This document shows, piece after piece, positions 6,491-15,215 of a DNA stretch of 22,762 bases. The position numbers and the translations under genes are program-made. The notes under the pieces are model-generated. The model ran no database searches. It saw only the letters and a program-made list of their open reading frames with translations, and was not told the DNA's origin. The stretch is from the NCBI GenBank assembly GCA_050181295.1, contig JBFXDI010000062.1, positions 1 to 22,762 of the forward strand, in the 5' to 3' direction. Source of the stretch: JBFXDI01 sp050181295 (GTDB lineage: Bacteria; Pseudomonadota; Alphaproteobacteria; Rhizobiales; Aestuariivirgaceae). Positions within the stretch are counted from its first letter, which is position 1, and the number at the start of each line of letters is the position of its first letter.

Positions 6491-8662
6491 ATGTTGGTAC
6501 TGCGTTCTCGCTCCGCCCGGAGCCATGTCCGGCTGGTCGGCACGGCATGCGCCGCGGCGCTGGTGCTGGCGACCGGCGCTGTCGTTTCATCCGCCTGGGC
6601 GGCGAAGGACGATTCCGAGCCCGCCGCCGATTCGAGCTACGCGAGCCTTCCGGAACGGACGGGCCAGCTCAAATCGGGTTCTGCCTCCGTCAAGGCCGTC
6701 GACGCGGCTCTCGCAGGCAAGCTCGCCGCGGCGCGCGATCTCGCCCAGCAGTCCGGCGACCCCCTGGCGCGGAAGCTTGTCGAATGGCTCTATCTCAAGG
6801 ATGGATGGCGCAACGCCGGCTATGACCGGGTCATGGCGTTCGTGCGCGCCAATCCGTCCTGGCCCCTGTCGGAGACGATGGGCCGCCAGGCCGAAACGCT
6901 GCTCTTTCTCGAGAAGGGTTCCGTCGGACGCACGCTGGCGCATTTCTCCGGCCGCGCTCCTCTCACGCCCGAAGGAAGGATCGCGCTCGCGCGCGCCGAA
7001 CTGGCTCAAGGCAATAGCGACAAGGCCCGGGCGCTCATCGTCGATGCCTGGACCAACACCGGGCTCTCGTCCACGGGCTTCGACGTCATCGTTTCCGAGT
7101 TCCGCTCCTTCCTGAGCCAGCGCGCCATCGAGACGCGCCTCTGGAAGCAGGTCCAGGCGCAGGAAGTCCGCGCGGCGCTGAAGACGGCGAAGCTCCTGTC
7201 CTCCGGCCACATGCAGGCGGTTGAGGTCGCTGCCTCGCTCTTGCGCGACGAGAAGGGCTCTACGGCGAAGTGGAGGGCGCTGCCGGCGGAATTCCGCAAC
7301 AGCCAGGCCCTGCGCTACGCGGCGGCCCGCAACTATCGCCGCGGCGGCTACTACGACCAGGCGGCGGAAATCCTGCTCGCGGCACCTTCCGAGCATGCCA
7401 AGCTCTACGATCCGGAAGCCTGGTGGATAGAGCGACGCCTCGTGGTGCGCGGCACGCTCGACGACAAGGGAAGCTGGCGGACCGCCTACAAGCTTGCGGC
7501 CGGACATGGCTATTCGGCGGGCGAGCATTTCTGCGAGGGCGAATTCCTCGCCGGGTGGATTGCGCTCCGCAAGCTGAAGGACGCCAAGACGGCACTCAGG
7601 CATTTCTCGCGCATCGCCGAAGGCGCTCCCAACCGCACCGAAGCCTCGCGCGGCCACTACTGGACCGGACGCGCCTATTCGGCGCTCGGCGACAGCGGCA
7701 AGGCGTCCCAGGCCTACAAGCAGGCGGCGGCGACGCCTACCCTCTACTACGGGCAGCTCGCACGCGAGGCGCTCGGCCGCGGCGGTGATCCGATCCCGAT
7801 CTCGACCGCCAAGGCAACCGACAGCGGGCGCGCCGCGGTCTCCCGGGACGAGCTGATGCGGGCCTTCAAGCTTCTGGCCGACGCAGGCGCGGAGCGCGAG
7901 CTCGGCATCTTCCTCAGAGCGCTCGCCGCGCGCTTCAACACGCCGGCAGAGGCCGCGGCCGTCGCCTCGATCGTCAGCAAGGAAGGCGGAGCCTTCATGG
8001 CCGTGCGCTTCGCCAAGGCGGCATCCGGCCAGGGCGTCGATATCGACGACTGGGGCTACCCGGCGAGGGCCATCCCCGACTGGAAGGGCATCGGCAAGCC
8101 GATCGAAAGGTCCGCCGTCTACGGCCTCATCCGGCAGGAGAGCGAGTTCAACTCCAAGGCCGTCAGCCACGCCGGCGCGCGCGGCCTCATGCAGCTCATG
8201 CCGGGAACCGCCAAGCTCGTCACGCGCCAGTACAAGCTTTCCTACAACGAGCGCGCGCTCACGGCCGATCCTTCCTACAACGTGAAGCTCGGGGCGGCGC
8301 ATCTCGCCGACCTCGTGGAGGCCTATGACGGCTCCTACATCCTGAGCTTCGTAGCCTACAACGCGGGCCCTCGTCGGGCGCGGGAGTGGATCGCCAAATA
8401 CGGCGACCCGCGCTCGCCGGGCGTCGATCCCATCGACTGGGTCGAATCGGTGCCGTTCACCGAGACGCGCAAATACATCCAGAAGGTGCTGCAGAACGTG
8501 CAGGTCTATCGCGCGCGCCTCGATCCGCAGACCAGCATGCCGATCAGCCTGGATCTGGCCCGCGGCTCGGTCAGGCGCGTGTCAGGCGAGGCGGCAAAGA
8601 GTGATGACCGGTCCTGCGCCACCGAGGCCCTGAGCCTGTCTGCCCTCATCAACGCCTGCTGA
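6491..8662 (+). CDS. Soluble lytic murein transglycosylase (Slt70-like)
   Basis: A 723-residue periplasmic enzyme that cleaves the MurNAc-GlcNAc bond of peptidoglycan with formation of a 1,6-anhydro product. Residues 1-~38 are a long signal peptide with a basic start, a hydrophobic core (TACAAALVLATGAVV) and an AWA site. The middle (~50-500) is an alpha-helical superhelix of repeats like that of Slt70. The C-terminal SLT domain spans about 538-690: catalytic Glu550 in LIRQESEFN, then GARGLMQLMPGTAK, and SFVAYNAGPRRARE. ATG 6491 has AAGGGGA seven bases upstream. The alpha/beta hydrolase begins 15 bases after the stop, in the same frame. The enzyme would work on the same polymer as the L,D-transpeptidase upstream in the window. 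Confidence 0.95.
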   Translation: MLVLRSRSARSHVRLVGTACAAALVLATGAVVSSAWAAKDDSEPAADSSYASLPERTGQLKSGSASVKAVDAALAGKLAAARDLAQQSGDPLARKLVEWLYLKDGWRNAGYDRVMAFVRANPSWPLSETMGRQAETLLFLEKGSVGRTLAHFSGRAPLTPEGRIALARAELAQGNSDKARALIVDAWTNTGLSSTGFDVIVSEFRSFLSQRAIETRLWKQVQAQEVRAALKTAKLLSSGHMQAVEVAASLLRDEKGSTAKWRALPAEFRNSQALRYAAARNYRRGGYYDQAAEILLAAPSEHAKLYDPEAWWIERRLVVRGTLDDKGSWRTAYKLAAGHGYSAGEHFCEGEFLAGWIALRKLKDAKTALRHFSRIAEGAPNRTEASRGHYWTGRAYSALGDSGKASQAYKQAAATPTLYYGQLAREALGRGGDPIPISTAKATDSGRAAVSRDELMRAFKLLADAGAERELGIFLRALAARFNTPAEAAAVASIVSKEGGAFMAVRFAKAASGQGVDIDDWGYPARAIPDWKGIGKPIERSAVYGLIRQESEFNSKAVSHAGARGLMQLMPGTAKLVTRQYKLSYNERALTADPSYNVKLGAAHLADLVEAYDGSYILSFVAYNAGPRRAREWIAKYGDPRSPGVDPIDWVESVPFTETRKYIQKVLQNVQVYRARLDPQTSMPISLDLARGSVRRVSGEAAKSDDRSCATEALSLSALINAC

Positions 8663-8677
8663 CGTCGCGCAGGCCTC

Positions 8678-9547
8678 TTGCTGCCTGCCGCGACATGGCG
8701 CGAATGCTGGCTGACCGCCCCCGACGGAACCAGACTTTTCGCGCGTGACTATGGGCCCTTGACCGGAGGGCCCACCCCCCTCCTCTGCCTCCCGGGCCTC
8801 ACCCGAAGCAGCAAGGACTTCCACGATCTCGCAACGAGATTCGGGAGGGAGCGGCGTGTCATAGCGCCGGACTATCGCGGCCGCGGCCGCTCGGCCCACG
8901 CGACGGACTGGACGAGCTATCGGGTCGATGTCGAGCTTTCGGACGCCATCCTGCTTCTCGACACGCTCGGCGTGAGCCAAGTGGCGGTGGTCGGCACCTC
9001 GCGCGGGGGCCTCATCGCCATGGCCATGGCAACGACGCACAAGACCCGGCTCGCCGGCGTGCTCCTCAACGATATCGGTCCGCGCCTCGAGCCCGAGGGC
9101 CTGAAGCGAATCGCCGGCTATCTCGGCCAGCCGCCGGCCGGCACAAGCTGGGAGGATGCGGTCCGGGGACTCAAGGGGACGCAGGCGGGATTCGAATCGC
9201 TGAGCGAGGAGGAATGGGCGGCCTTCGCGCGGCGCATCTACCGCGACGCAGACGGACGGCCGGCTCTCGACTATGACCCGGCGCTGGCGAAAACCTTCCC
9301 CAGGAAGGAGGAGCTTTCCGGCCCGCTTCCGGAACTCTGGGATGCTTTCGATGCGCTGGCCGGCCTTCCCGTCACCGTGCTGCGCGGTGCGCTTTCCGAC
9401 CTTCTGAGCCAACGAACCGTGGCCGAAATGGCCGCCCGCATGCCCGGCCTCGATGCCGTCACCGTTTCGGGACGGGGACATGCCCCTTTTCTGAATGAGC
9501 CGGAGAGCCTTGCGGCGCTCGATCGCCTTCTGAGCAGAACCGCCTGA
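8678..9547 (+). CDS. Alpha/beta hydrolase
   Basis: A 289-residue alpha/beta-hydrolase-fold enzyme; the substrate cannot be told. The nucleophile elbow GTSRGG carries Ser108, the likely acid is Asp241 in GALSDLLS, and the catalytic His268 is in GRGHAPFLNEPE. The oxyanion-hole segment LCLPGLTRS and the APDYRGRGRS strand are typical of the family. No signal peptide is seen, so it is probably cytosolic. The only in-frame start before conserved sequence is the TTG at 8678 (or the next codon, CTG); no ATG or GTG fits. There is no good ribosome binding site, so it may depend on ribosomes finishing the transglycosylase gene 15 bases upstream. The frame is the same as that gene, separated only by TGA at 8660 and five codons. 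Confidence 0.88.
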   Translation: MLPAATWRECWLTAPDGTRLFARDYGPLTGGPTPLLCLPGLTRSSKDFHDLATRFGRERRVIAPDYRGRGRSAHATDWTSYRVDVELSDAILLLDTLGVSQVAVVGTSRGGLIAMAMATTHKTRLAGVLLNDIGPRLEPEGLKRIAGYLGQPPAGTSWEDAVRGLKGTQAGFESLSEEEWAAFARRIYRDADGRPALDYDPALAKTFPRKEELSGPLPELWDAFDALAGLPVTVLRGALSDLLSQRTVAEMAARMPGLDAVTVSGRGHAPFLNEPESLAALDRLLSRTA

Positions 9548-9621
9548 TTCCTTCCCATTCGATTCGAATCCCGGCAGCGGCAACCCTTGTTTCGCAAATT
9601 GCGACTGCTCCGTCTCAGGAA

Positions 9622-9649
9622 CGCCACGAATGGCGCTCGGGCGCCTTTT
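9622..9649 (+). terminator. Terminator after the hydrolase gene, with a competing hairpin
   Basis: GGCGC at 9632-9636, loop TCGG, GCGCC at 9641-9645 and TTTT at 9646-9649 form a short GC-rich intrinsic terminator. An overlapping hairpin, CGCCA at 9622-9626 with TGGCG at 9631-9635 around CGAA, uses the same bases, so only one of the two can form at a time. Confidence 0.5.
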
Positions 9650-9938
9650 ACGTGTGAGTAACGCTTAGCCGCCCGTGGCGTGTGGTCTTGTTTTATCCTA
9701 TTGTTAAACCTGCGTATTCTGTTGACCACTGTATGCCGCAGAAGCCGCCTTCCAGCTTGTGGTAATTTCGACACAGCGGTGGAAATTCTGTGTCCCAATT
9801 CGAGGTAGGCGTTGATTTCCCCCCGGCGAAAGGGGACAAAAGTGCAGCGTCCGATTTGGCTCGCTCGTTGCCTCCCGTGCTTGTCTGTAGGGGATTTCGG
9901 GGGCACGTCTCAACTTTAGAGATTGTGGGAGAAACACA
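9650..9938 (+). promoter_or_regulatory. Long upstream and leader region of the porin gene
   Basis: With the terminator before it, this fills a 391-base gap between genes. I see no coding frame. It is less GC-rich than its surroundings, notably around 9685-9725. No promoter is compelling; TTGATT at 9812 with GACAAA at 9835 (17-base spacer) is one weak candidate. A GGGAGA just before the ATG at 9939 is the ribosome binding site. The length suggests promoter control or a regulated leader, as is common for porin genes. Confidence 0.4.
9770..9794. repeat. Perfect inverted repeat upstream of the porin gene
   Basis: GACACAG at 9770-9776 and CTGTGTC at 9788-9794 are perfect inverted copies with 11 bases between, about 145 bases before the porin start. 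The centre-to-centre distance of 18 bases, just under two helical turns, would suit a dimeric regulator; it could also be an RNA hairpin. No regulator is identified. Confidence 0.6.
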
Positions 9939-11324
9939 ATGACAAACACCAAGTGGCTCCGTCGGGCTCTCTTGGGCGGCGTGGCGCTCAGCGTCACGGC
10001 GGCTGGGGCACAGGCCGACGAGCTAACGGACCTGAAGGCGCAGCTGGAGTCTCTCCAGGCGCGGGTGGGCCAGCTTGAGTCTCAGCCTGCGCAGCCTGCC
10101 CTTCCGGAAGGCGTGAGCCTGCTCACGTTCAATCGGGGTCAGGGCAGCCTCGCCAACTGGGGCAACGTCTCCAAGCGCGATGGCCTTATCCCTGATGACC
10201 GTGGCTTCACCATCAACGTAACCCCGACCGCCGACATCCCGGCGCCGGTGGCCGAGGTGGTGGTCTACGGCTACGTCAAGGGCGACGTCATCTACGACTT
10301 CAACGACGACGCCGGTGACGCTTTCTACATCCCGAATCTGTGGGCCAATCCGAACGACACGAAGGAGCATGTCCGCATCCATGCGCGGCAGACTCGCTTC
10401 GGCATCAAGTCGAAGGTGGACACAGCGGTCGGCCAGATCCGCACCTTGATCGAGGGCGACTTCTTCTCGGCCAACAACGCGTTCCGTCTGCGTCATGCCT
10501 GGGGCGAGTGGGACATGACCCCCTACTGGACCCTCGGCGTCGGCCAGTACTGGCAGACGGCGGCGCTCCTGCCGATCGGCATCTCGACGGTGGACTTCAC
10601 GGGTGAGTCCGGCCCCTTCGGCTATACTCGCCGCGCCCAGGTCCGCTTGACCTACCACGACGGCCCGATCTCCTGGGCGGTCGCGATCGAGCGCCCGACC
10701 TTCACGTCGGACGCCCAGTGGCCCAACGTCTCGGCCTACTTCCAGTATGACGCAGCTGGCGGACACCAGTTCATCGTCACCGGCACGATCGCCGACTGGA
10801 GTGATCCGATCGCGGGCCTCAACGCTGCAGGCGCGCTCAATGCCGATCACAATATCGGCTGGGCGGTGCAGGCCGGCGCCAACATCAACCTGGGCGACAT
10901 CGCCACCTTCACGGTCGGCGCTGCCTATGGCGACCAGGAAGTTTGCGCTTACCTGAACAACGCCGGCGCCTGGTGCTTCAACTCAGTCGACACCGACCAG
11001 GGTGGCGCGCTTGACTGGGTTGCTGGCGAAGGCTGGGGCGTGGGCGGCGGCTTCATCTTCAACGTGAGCGACACCACCACCGTCAACGTCGGTGCTGGCT
11101 GGTCTCATCTGGAGAATGGAACCAAGGGTCTCGAAGGCATCGACTCCGTGGATGTCTATAGCGCCCACGGCAACGTGCTCTGGCAGCCCGTCAAGCAGAT
11201 GCGCCTCGGCTGGGAAGTCATGTACGGCAAGTACAAGTTCGACGCTGGCGCGGGCTTCAATGGCGCCGCCCAGAAGAAGGACGACGACGTCCGTGCCCAG
11301 TTCGGCGCCTGGTTCTTCTTCTAA
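9939..11324 (+). CDS. Outer-membrane porin, DcaP-like
   Basis: A 461-residue outer-membrane beta-barrel. Residues 1-~27 are a signal peptide ending in AGAQA; residues 28-50 (ELTDLKAQLESLQARVGQLE) form a short coiled coil, as in DcaP-type trimeric porins; the rest is alternating amphipathic strands rich in Gly, Trp, Tyr and Asp, ending in the aromatic FGAWFFF needed for barrel insertion. DcaP-like porins carry small anionic solutes such as dicarboxylates, but the solute here is not known. The family call is from the coiled coil plus segments such as RQTRFGIKSKV and the AFRLRHAWGEW strand near residues 184-194. The gene stands alone between a long leader and a strong terminator, as expected for an abundant, separately controlled protein. 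Confidence 0.9.
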   Translation: MTNTKWLRRALLGGVALSVTAAGAQADELTDLKAQLESLQARVGQLESQPAQPALPEGVSLLTFNRGQGSLANWGNVSKRDGLIPDDRGFTINVTPTADIPAPVAEVVVYGYVKGDVIYDFNDDAGDAFYIPNLWANPNDTKEHVRIHARQTRFGIKSKVDTAVGQIRTLIEGDFFSANNAFRLRHAWGEWDMTPYWTLGVGQYWQTAALLPIGISTVDFTGESGPFGYTRRAQVRLTYHDGPISWAVAIERPTFTSDAQWPNVSAYFQYDAAGGHQFIVTGTIADWSDPIAGLNAAGALNADHNIGWAVQAGANINLGDIATFTVGAAYGDQEVCAYLNNAGAWCFNSVDTDQGGALDWVAGEGWGVGGGFIFNVSDTTTVNVGAGWSHLENGTKGLEGIDSVDVYSAHGNVLWQPVKQMRLGWEVMYGKYKFDAGAGFNGAAQKKDDDVRAQFGAWFFF

Positions 11325-11352
11325 GAACCACGCCTGACAGGCTACGATCCAA

Positions 11353-11390
11353 GGATCGGCCCGCGGGAAACCGCGGGCCGATCCGCTTTT
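11353..11390 (+). terminator. Strong rho-independent terminator of the porin gene
   Basis: A perfect 14-bp stem (GGATCGGCCCGCGG with its complement), a GAAA tetraloop and a GCTTTT tail start 28 bases after the stop. It is the clearest terminator in the window. Confidence 0.93.
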
Positions 11391-11409
11391 GATACTGCAA
11401 ATCCTGTCA

Positions 11410-11483
11410 TGGCCGGCCTGCGAGCCGGCCACCCTTTCCTTGCCTCCCGACGGCCAGAGGATTGCCGGGTGAGGCCCGACAAT
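11410..11483. repeat. REP-like pair of intergenic inverted repeats
   Basis: Two palindromes stand side by side. TGGCCGGC and GCCGGCCA (11410-11431) have a 6-base loop. ATTGCCGGG and CCCGACAAT (11461-11483) have a 5-base loop and one mismatch. Short GC-rich palindromes with flanks such as GTCATGGCCGGC and CAATGACGG recur in many Hyphomicrobiales genomes between genes. Only one full copy is in this window, so its repeat nature is inferred. Confidence 0.4.
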
Positions 11484-11640
11484 GACGGTCTAAGATGCCC
11501 CGTTGCATTCCTGCCACCCAGCCGGCGTGAACGTTCCGGCTTCTTCCGCCGAGATTGAATTCGCCGACTCAGCCGTGCTACCGAGGCCTTCTCGCGGAAA
11601 AGACCGTCTGGAGCTTGGGTTGTCGAGGCATCCTCAGGGC

Positions 11641-13362
11641 ATGCAGAGCATCGGAAGGCCGACCGGACCAGCCGCCCAGCGGCGCTCGCCCGCCGCCGAA
11701 CTGCTTGCCGCCGCCGCCCGCTTCCGGGACGCGCGCGATCCCGCGCACGCCATCCAGCTCTGCCAGCAGGCACAGGCGCTCGAGCCGCAAAATCCCGAGG
11801 TGCCCTTCACGGCCGCCACCGTCTACGATTCGATCGGCGATCTCAAAAACGCGCTCAAGGCCTATCGCAGCGTCCTCCGGCTCAAGCCAGGCTTCCTTCC
11901 CGCCCTCGTCAACTGCGCTGGCTGCCTCGCCGATCTCGGCGACCTGCCGGAAAGCCTCGACCTCTATACGACAGCGCTCAAGTCCGATCCGAACAACCTC
12001 GTCGTTCGTCAGAACGCGGCGCAGATCCTCATGCGCCTGAAGCGTCCGGGCGACGCCGCGATCCATCTCCGGGCGCTCGCGCGCTCGCGCGGGGGACCGC
12101 TCGACCATATCGACCTCGCCGAGGCGCTCGAGCAAGCCGGCGACCATGAGAATGCGCTGCAGGCGCTGGAGACCGCCCTCAAGAAGGGAGCACCGGCCGC
12201 GCCGACGCACGTGCTGATGGCGCGCGTGGATCTCGTCCGGGGACGGCTGGAGGAGGCTCGCACGCGCCTCGGGCAAGCACTCGCGCTCGATCCCCATGAC
12301 GGGCACGCTCATTACGCGCTCGCGAGCAACTTCCCGAAGGCCGGCCCGGTCGAGGATCGCATCGCCGCCATCCGCGCCGCGCTGGAAGCCTCGGAAGGCA
12401 AGCCTGCGGATTCCTCGCGCGTGCCGCTTCATTTCGCGCTCGCACGCCTTCACGACCGGGCGGGACAGGCGGACGAGGCGTTCCGCAACTTCGAGCTCGC
12501 CACCCGTCACTTCGCGGACAACCAGATCGAGGACGATGCGCGCCTGGAGGAAAGGGCGGCGGCCGTGAAGCGGGTCTTCACGTCGGACTGGCTCGCCGAG
12601 CATCGCAAGTGGGGCAATCCCGACGAGCGCCCGACCTTCGTCTTCGGACTTCCCCGCTCGGGCACGACTCTGGTCGAGCAGATCCTGGCCAGCCATGCCC
12701 AGGTTTCCGGCCTCGGCGAGTTCGAGATGACGGGTTGGACGGCGACCTACCTGACGACACCCGATCCGGAGCGGGTCAAGCGGGCGGCGCAGGCCTATCT
12801 CGCAGCCTACCCGACGTCCGTGCGCAAGAGTCGGCGGGTCATCGACAAGTCGGTCGGCTCTTATCTCGAAGTCGGCCTCCTGACGCTGCTCTTCCCCAAC
12901 GCCCGCTTCATCAACTGCGTGCGGCATCCGCTCGACGTCGGCTTCTCCTGCTGGTCCCACAACTTCGCCGCCAACGCCATCGTCTACTCCTACCGCTTCG
13001 ACCGGCTGGCGCGCCACATGCACCTGTATGTCGACATGATGCGGCACTGGCACGGCGTCATGCCCGGCCGCATCCTCGACGTCTCCTATGAGGAGCTGCT
13101 GGCTGCGCCCGAGGAAATCTCGCGACAGGCGGTGGCGCAGCTCGGGCTCGAATGGGATCCGGCCTGCCTCGAGTTCCAGAAGACCGAGCGCGACGTCCGG
13201 ACGGCGAGCGTCGCGGAGGTGCGCCAATCGCTCTACACGAGCTCGAAAGGGCGCTGGAAGGCCTATGAGCGCCACCTGACGCCGCTGAGCAGCCAGGTCG
13301 GCGATCTCGTCTCGGCATATGAGACCGCCGGCACCTACGGATGGGAGCGGGCGGCGTCATGA
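11641..13362 (+). CDS. TPR-repeat sulfotransferase, first of a pair
   Basis: A 573-residue protein with an N-terminal array of tetratricopeptide repeats (~residues 20-310, for example ALKAYRSVLRLKP) and a C-terminal sulfotransferase domain (~331-573). The PAPS 5'-phosphosulfate loop is FGLPRSGTTLVEQ (PRSGTT at 338-343), and the 3'-phosphate site is VRHPLDVGFS with Arg428 and Ser436. It should transfer sulfate from PAPS to an acceptor; the TPRs probably bind that acceptor or a partner. No signal peptide or membrane segment is seen. The start is uncertain: ATG 11641 begins the clearly conserved part, while the frame is open back to TTG 11503 through a low-quality extension that starts only 20 bases after the palindromes. 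Its TGA overlaps the ATG of the next gene by 4 bases. Confidence 0.88.
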   Translation: MQSIGRPTGPAAQRRSPAAELLAAAARFRDARDPAHAIQLCQQAQALEPQNPEVPFTAATVYDSIGDLKNALKAYRSVLRLKPGFLPALVNCAGCLADLGDLPESLDLYTTALKSDPNNLVVRQNAAQILMRLKRPGDAAIHLRALARSRGGPLDHIDLAEALEQAGDHENALQALETALKKGAPAAPTHVLMARVDLVRGRLEEARTRLGQALALDPHDGHAHYALASNFPKAGPVEDRIAAIRAALEASEGKPADSSRVPLHFALARLHDRAGQADEAFRNFELATRHFADNQIEDDARLEERAAAVKRVFTSDWLAEHRKWGNPDERPTFVFGLPRSGTTLVEQILASHAQVSGLGEFEMTGWTATYLTTPDPERVKRAAQAYLAAYPTSVRKSRRVIDKSVGSYLEVGLLTLLFPNARFINCVRHPLDVGFSCWSHNFAANAIVYSYRFDRLARHMHLYVDMMRHWHGVMPGRILDVSYEELLAAPEEISRQAVAQLGLEWDPACLEFQKTERDVRTASVAEVRQSLYTSSKGRWKAYERHLTPLSSQVGDLVSAYETAGTYGWERAAS

Positions 13363-15215
13363 GCCTCGCAGACCCGTCCGCCCTGCCCTCCCTCATCAGT
13401 CAGGCGCGCCTTGCCCAGCGTTCCGGCCGCACCGACGAAGCGCGAAAGCTTTTCTCCTCCGCCGTGCGCCAGGCGCCGCGCGATGCCTCGGTGCTTCTGG
13501 AAGCAGCAGTGCTCGAAGGGAGCCTCGGCAACCATCAGGCGGCCGAGCGGCTGCTCGACAAGGCCCTGAAGTCCGATCCGGCCAATGCCGACATTCACTA
13601 CAATCTCGGACAGATCGCGCGGGAGGAGGAGCATCTCGAGAAGGCCTCTCGCCTGTTCCGGAAAACACTGGCGCTCGATCCGGGTTACGGCGATGCCATC
13701 TACGCGCTGGGCGAGACACTTTATGTCCAGGGAAAAGTGGGGGAAGCCCTGCCTCTCTTGGAACGTGCACGGTCAGGCGCGCCGGGCGACGCCGAGATCG
13801 CCCATGTGCACGCTCTCGCGCTGGATCATCTCGGACGTGTTCCGGACGCTATCCAGACCTACAAGGAGACGCTCCGCCTTTCGCCTGGTCATCTGAACGC
13901 GAGGCTCAATCTCGCTCAGCTCGCCGCGAGTTCCATGGAAGCCCTGGAAGCGCAGCGCCTCGTGCTCGAACTCGACATCACAAGGGATGCCTCGCCCGAG
14001 CACTTCACGCTGATCGCCCGCGTGCTCAACCTGGTCGGCGACAACGAAGGCGCGCTCGACTTCGCGCAGAAGGCCATCGCGGCCGGCCGCGGAGAACTCG
14101 AGGTCGCGAACACCCAGGCCAATATCTATATCGACTTCGGCGACTTCGACGCGGCCGAGACGGCCTTGCGGACGGTGCTCAAGCTCAACCCGAATTCGAT
14201 CCACTCCTACTATCGGCTGGGAGTCATCAAGCGGCTGGAGCAGCAGGCCGAGCCGCTACTCCGGCGCGCCGCGGATGACGCGCGCCTCTCGGTGGAGGAC
14301 CGCGCCAACGCCTGCTTCGCGCTGTTCTACCTGTTCGACAGAGCCAAGCAGCACGAGCAGGCCTTCGAGATGCTGGATCGTGCCAATGCCTTGAAGGGCC
14401 AACAAGCGCCCTACGACATCCGCCGGCACGAGACACAGGTCGATCGCGTCATCGCGGCCTATACGCCGGAGTTCATCGCCGCGCGCCGCCAGCAGGGATT
14501 CGAGGGCAAGGGCGCGATCTTCGTCGGCGGCATGCCCCGCTCCGGGACCACGCTCACCGAGCAGATCCTCTCGGCGCACCCCCAGGTCCATGGCGGCGGC
14601 GAAAGCCTGGATGTGGCCCGCGTCGTGCGGCACATCCCTTCCTGGCCAGAGGGCATCGGCGACCTGACGCCTGAAGACATCCGCAAGCAGGGCGAGACGA
14701 TCCAGGCGAACATCTTCGCGCGCGCCGGCGACAAGCCTTTCGCGACCGACAAGACGCCGGCCAATTTCACCTTCTTCGGCGCCATCTCCTGCGTTCTCCC
14801 GAACGCCAAGCTCATCTATGTGCGCCGCGAGCCCGGCGACAACGCCATGTCACTTTACGAGCAGAACTTCCTGCGCGGCCTCGGCTATTCCTACGACCTC
14901 GCCACCATCGGGATCGTCTACCGCGCGCACCTGAAGCTGATGCGCCACTGGACCGAGACTTGCGGCTTGCCTATCCATACAGTTGAATATGATTCGCTGG
15001 TGAATGACCCTGAACCTCACATCCGAGCCCTGATGGAGTTTGCCGGGCCAGGCTTCAGCCCGGAATGCCTGGCTCCTGACCGGGTCGACCGGCCGGTCAG
15101 GACCTCGAGCGTGTGGCAGGTGCGCCAACCGATCAACGCCAGGTCGGTCGGCCGCTGGCGGCGCTATGAAAGGCAGATGCAACCGTTCTTTCGTGCCCTG
15201 GAGGGGGAGAGTTGA
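13359..15215 (+). CDS. TPR-repeat sulfotransferase, second of a pair
   Basis: A 618-residue protein with the same design as the previous one: TPR repeats over ~residues 5-330 (for example IHYNLGQIAREEEHLEKASR) and a sulfotransferase domain over ~385-615. The PAPS loop is VGGMPRSGTTLTEQ (PRSGTT at 393-398), followed by a GGGESLD segment; the 3'-phosphate site is VRREPGDNAMS with Arg490 and Ser498. ATG 13359 overlaps the preceding stop as ATGA, a sign of translational coupling, so I prefer it to the ATG at 13341. The two proteins differ widely outside the motifs and are best seen as old paralogues with different acceptors or as a heteromeric pair. Its stop overlaps the TTG of the next gene. Confidence 0.9.
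   Translation: MSLADPSALPSLISQARLAQRSGRTDEARKLFSSAVRQAPRDASVLLEAAVLEGSLGNHQAAERLLDKALKSDPANADIHYNLGQIAREEEHLEKASRLFRKTLALDPGYGDAIYALGETLYVQGKVGEALPLLERARSGAPGDAEIAHVHALALDHLGRVPDAIQTYKETLRLSPGHLNARLNLAQLAASSMEALEAQRLVLELDITRDASPEHFTLIARVLNLVGDNEGALDFAQKAIAAGRGELEVANTQANIYIDFGDFDAAETALRTVLKLNPNSIHSYYRLGVIKRLEQQAEPLLRRAADDARLSVEDRANACFALFYLFDRAKQHEQAFEMLDRANALKGQQAPYDIRRHETQVDRVIAAYTPEFIAARRQQGFEGKGAIFVGGMPRSGTTLTEQILSAHPQVHGGGESLDVARVVRHIPSWPEGIGDLTPEDIRKQGETIQANIFARAGDKPFATDKTPANFTFFGAISCVLPNAKLIYVRREPGDNAMSLYEQNFLRGLGYSYDLATIGIVYRAHLKLMRHWTETCGLPIHTVEYDSLVNDPEPHIRALMEFAGPGFSPECLAPDRVDRPVRTSSVWQVRQPINARSVGRWRRYERQMQPFFRALEGES

Noticed and set aside
6290..6526. N-terminal extension of DapA by 79 codons from an ATG at 6526
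   Set aside because: It runs through the promoter region and into the divergent gene; the GTG at 6289 gives the normal DapA start and length.
6587..8302. A 571-codon minus-strand frame opposite the lytic transglycosylase
   Set aside because: Shadow frame without domains; the plus-strand gene has a signal peptide and SLT catalytic motif.
9561..9580. GATTCGAATCCCGGC, resembling the T-arm and 3' end of a tRNA, as a possible attachment site
   Set aside because: No D-arm, anticodon arm or acceptor stem partner can be found upstream; GATTCGAATC is simply a 10-bp palindrome, and no integrase is present.
11578..13275. A 565-codon minus-strand frame opposite the first sulfotransferase
   Set aside because: Composition-driven shadow; no motif, and the plus-strand frame has intact PAPS-binding motifs.
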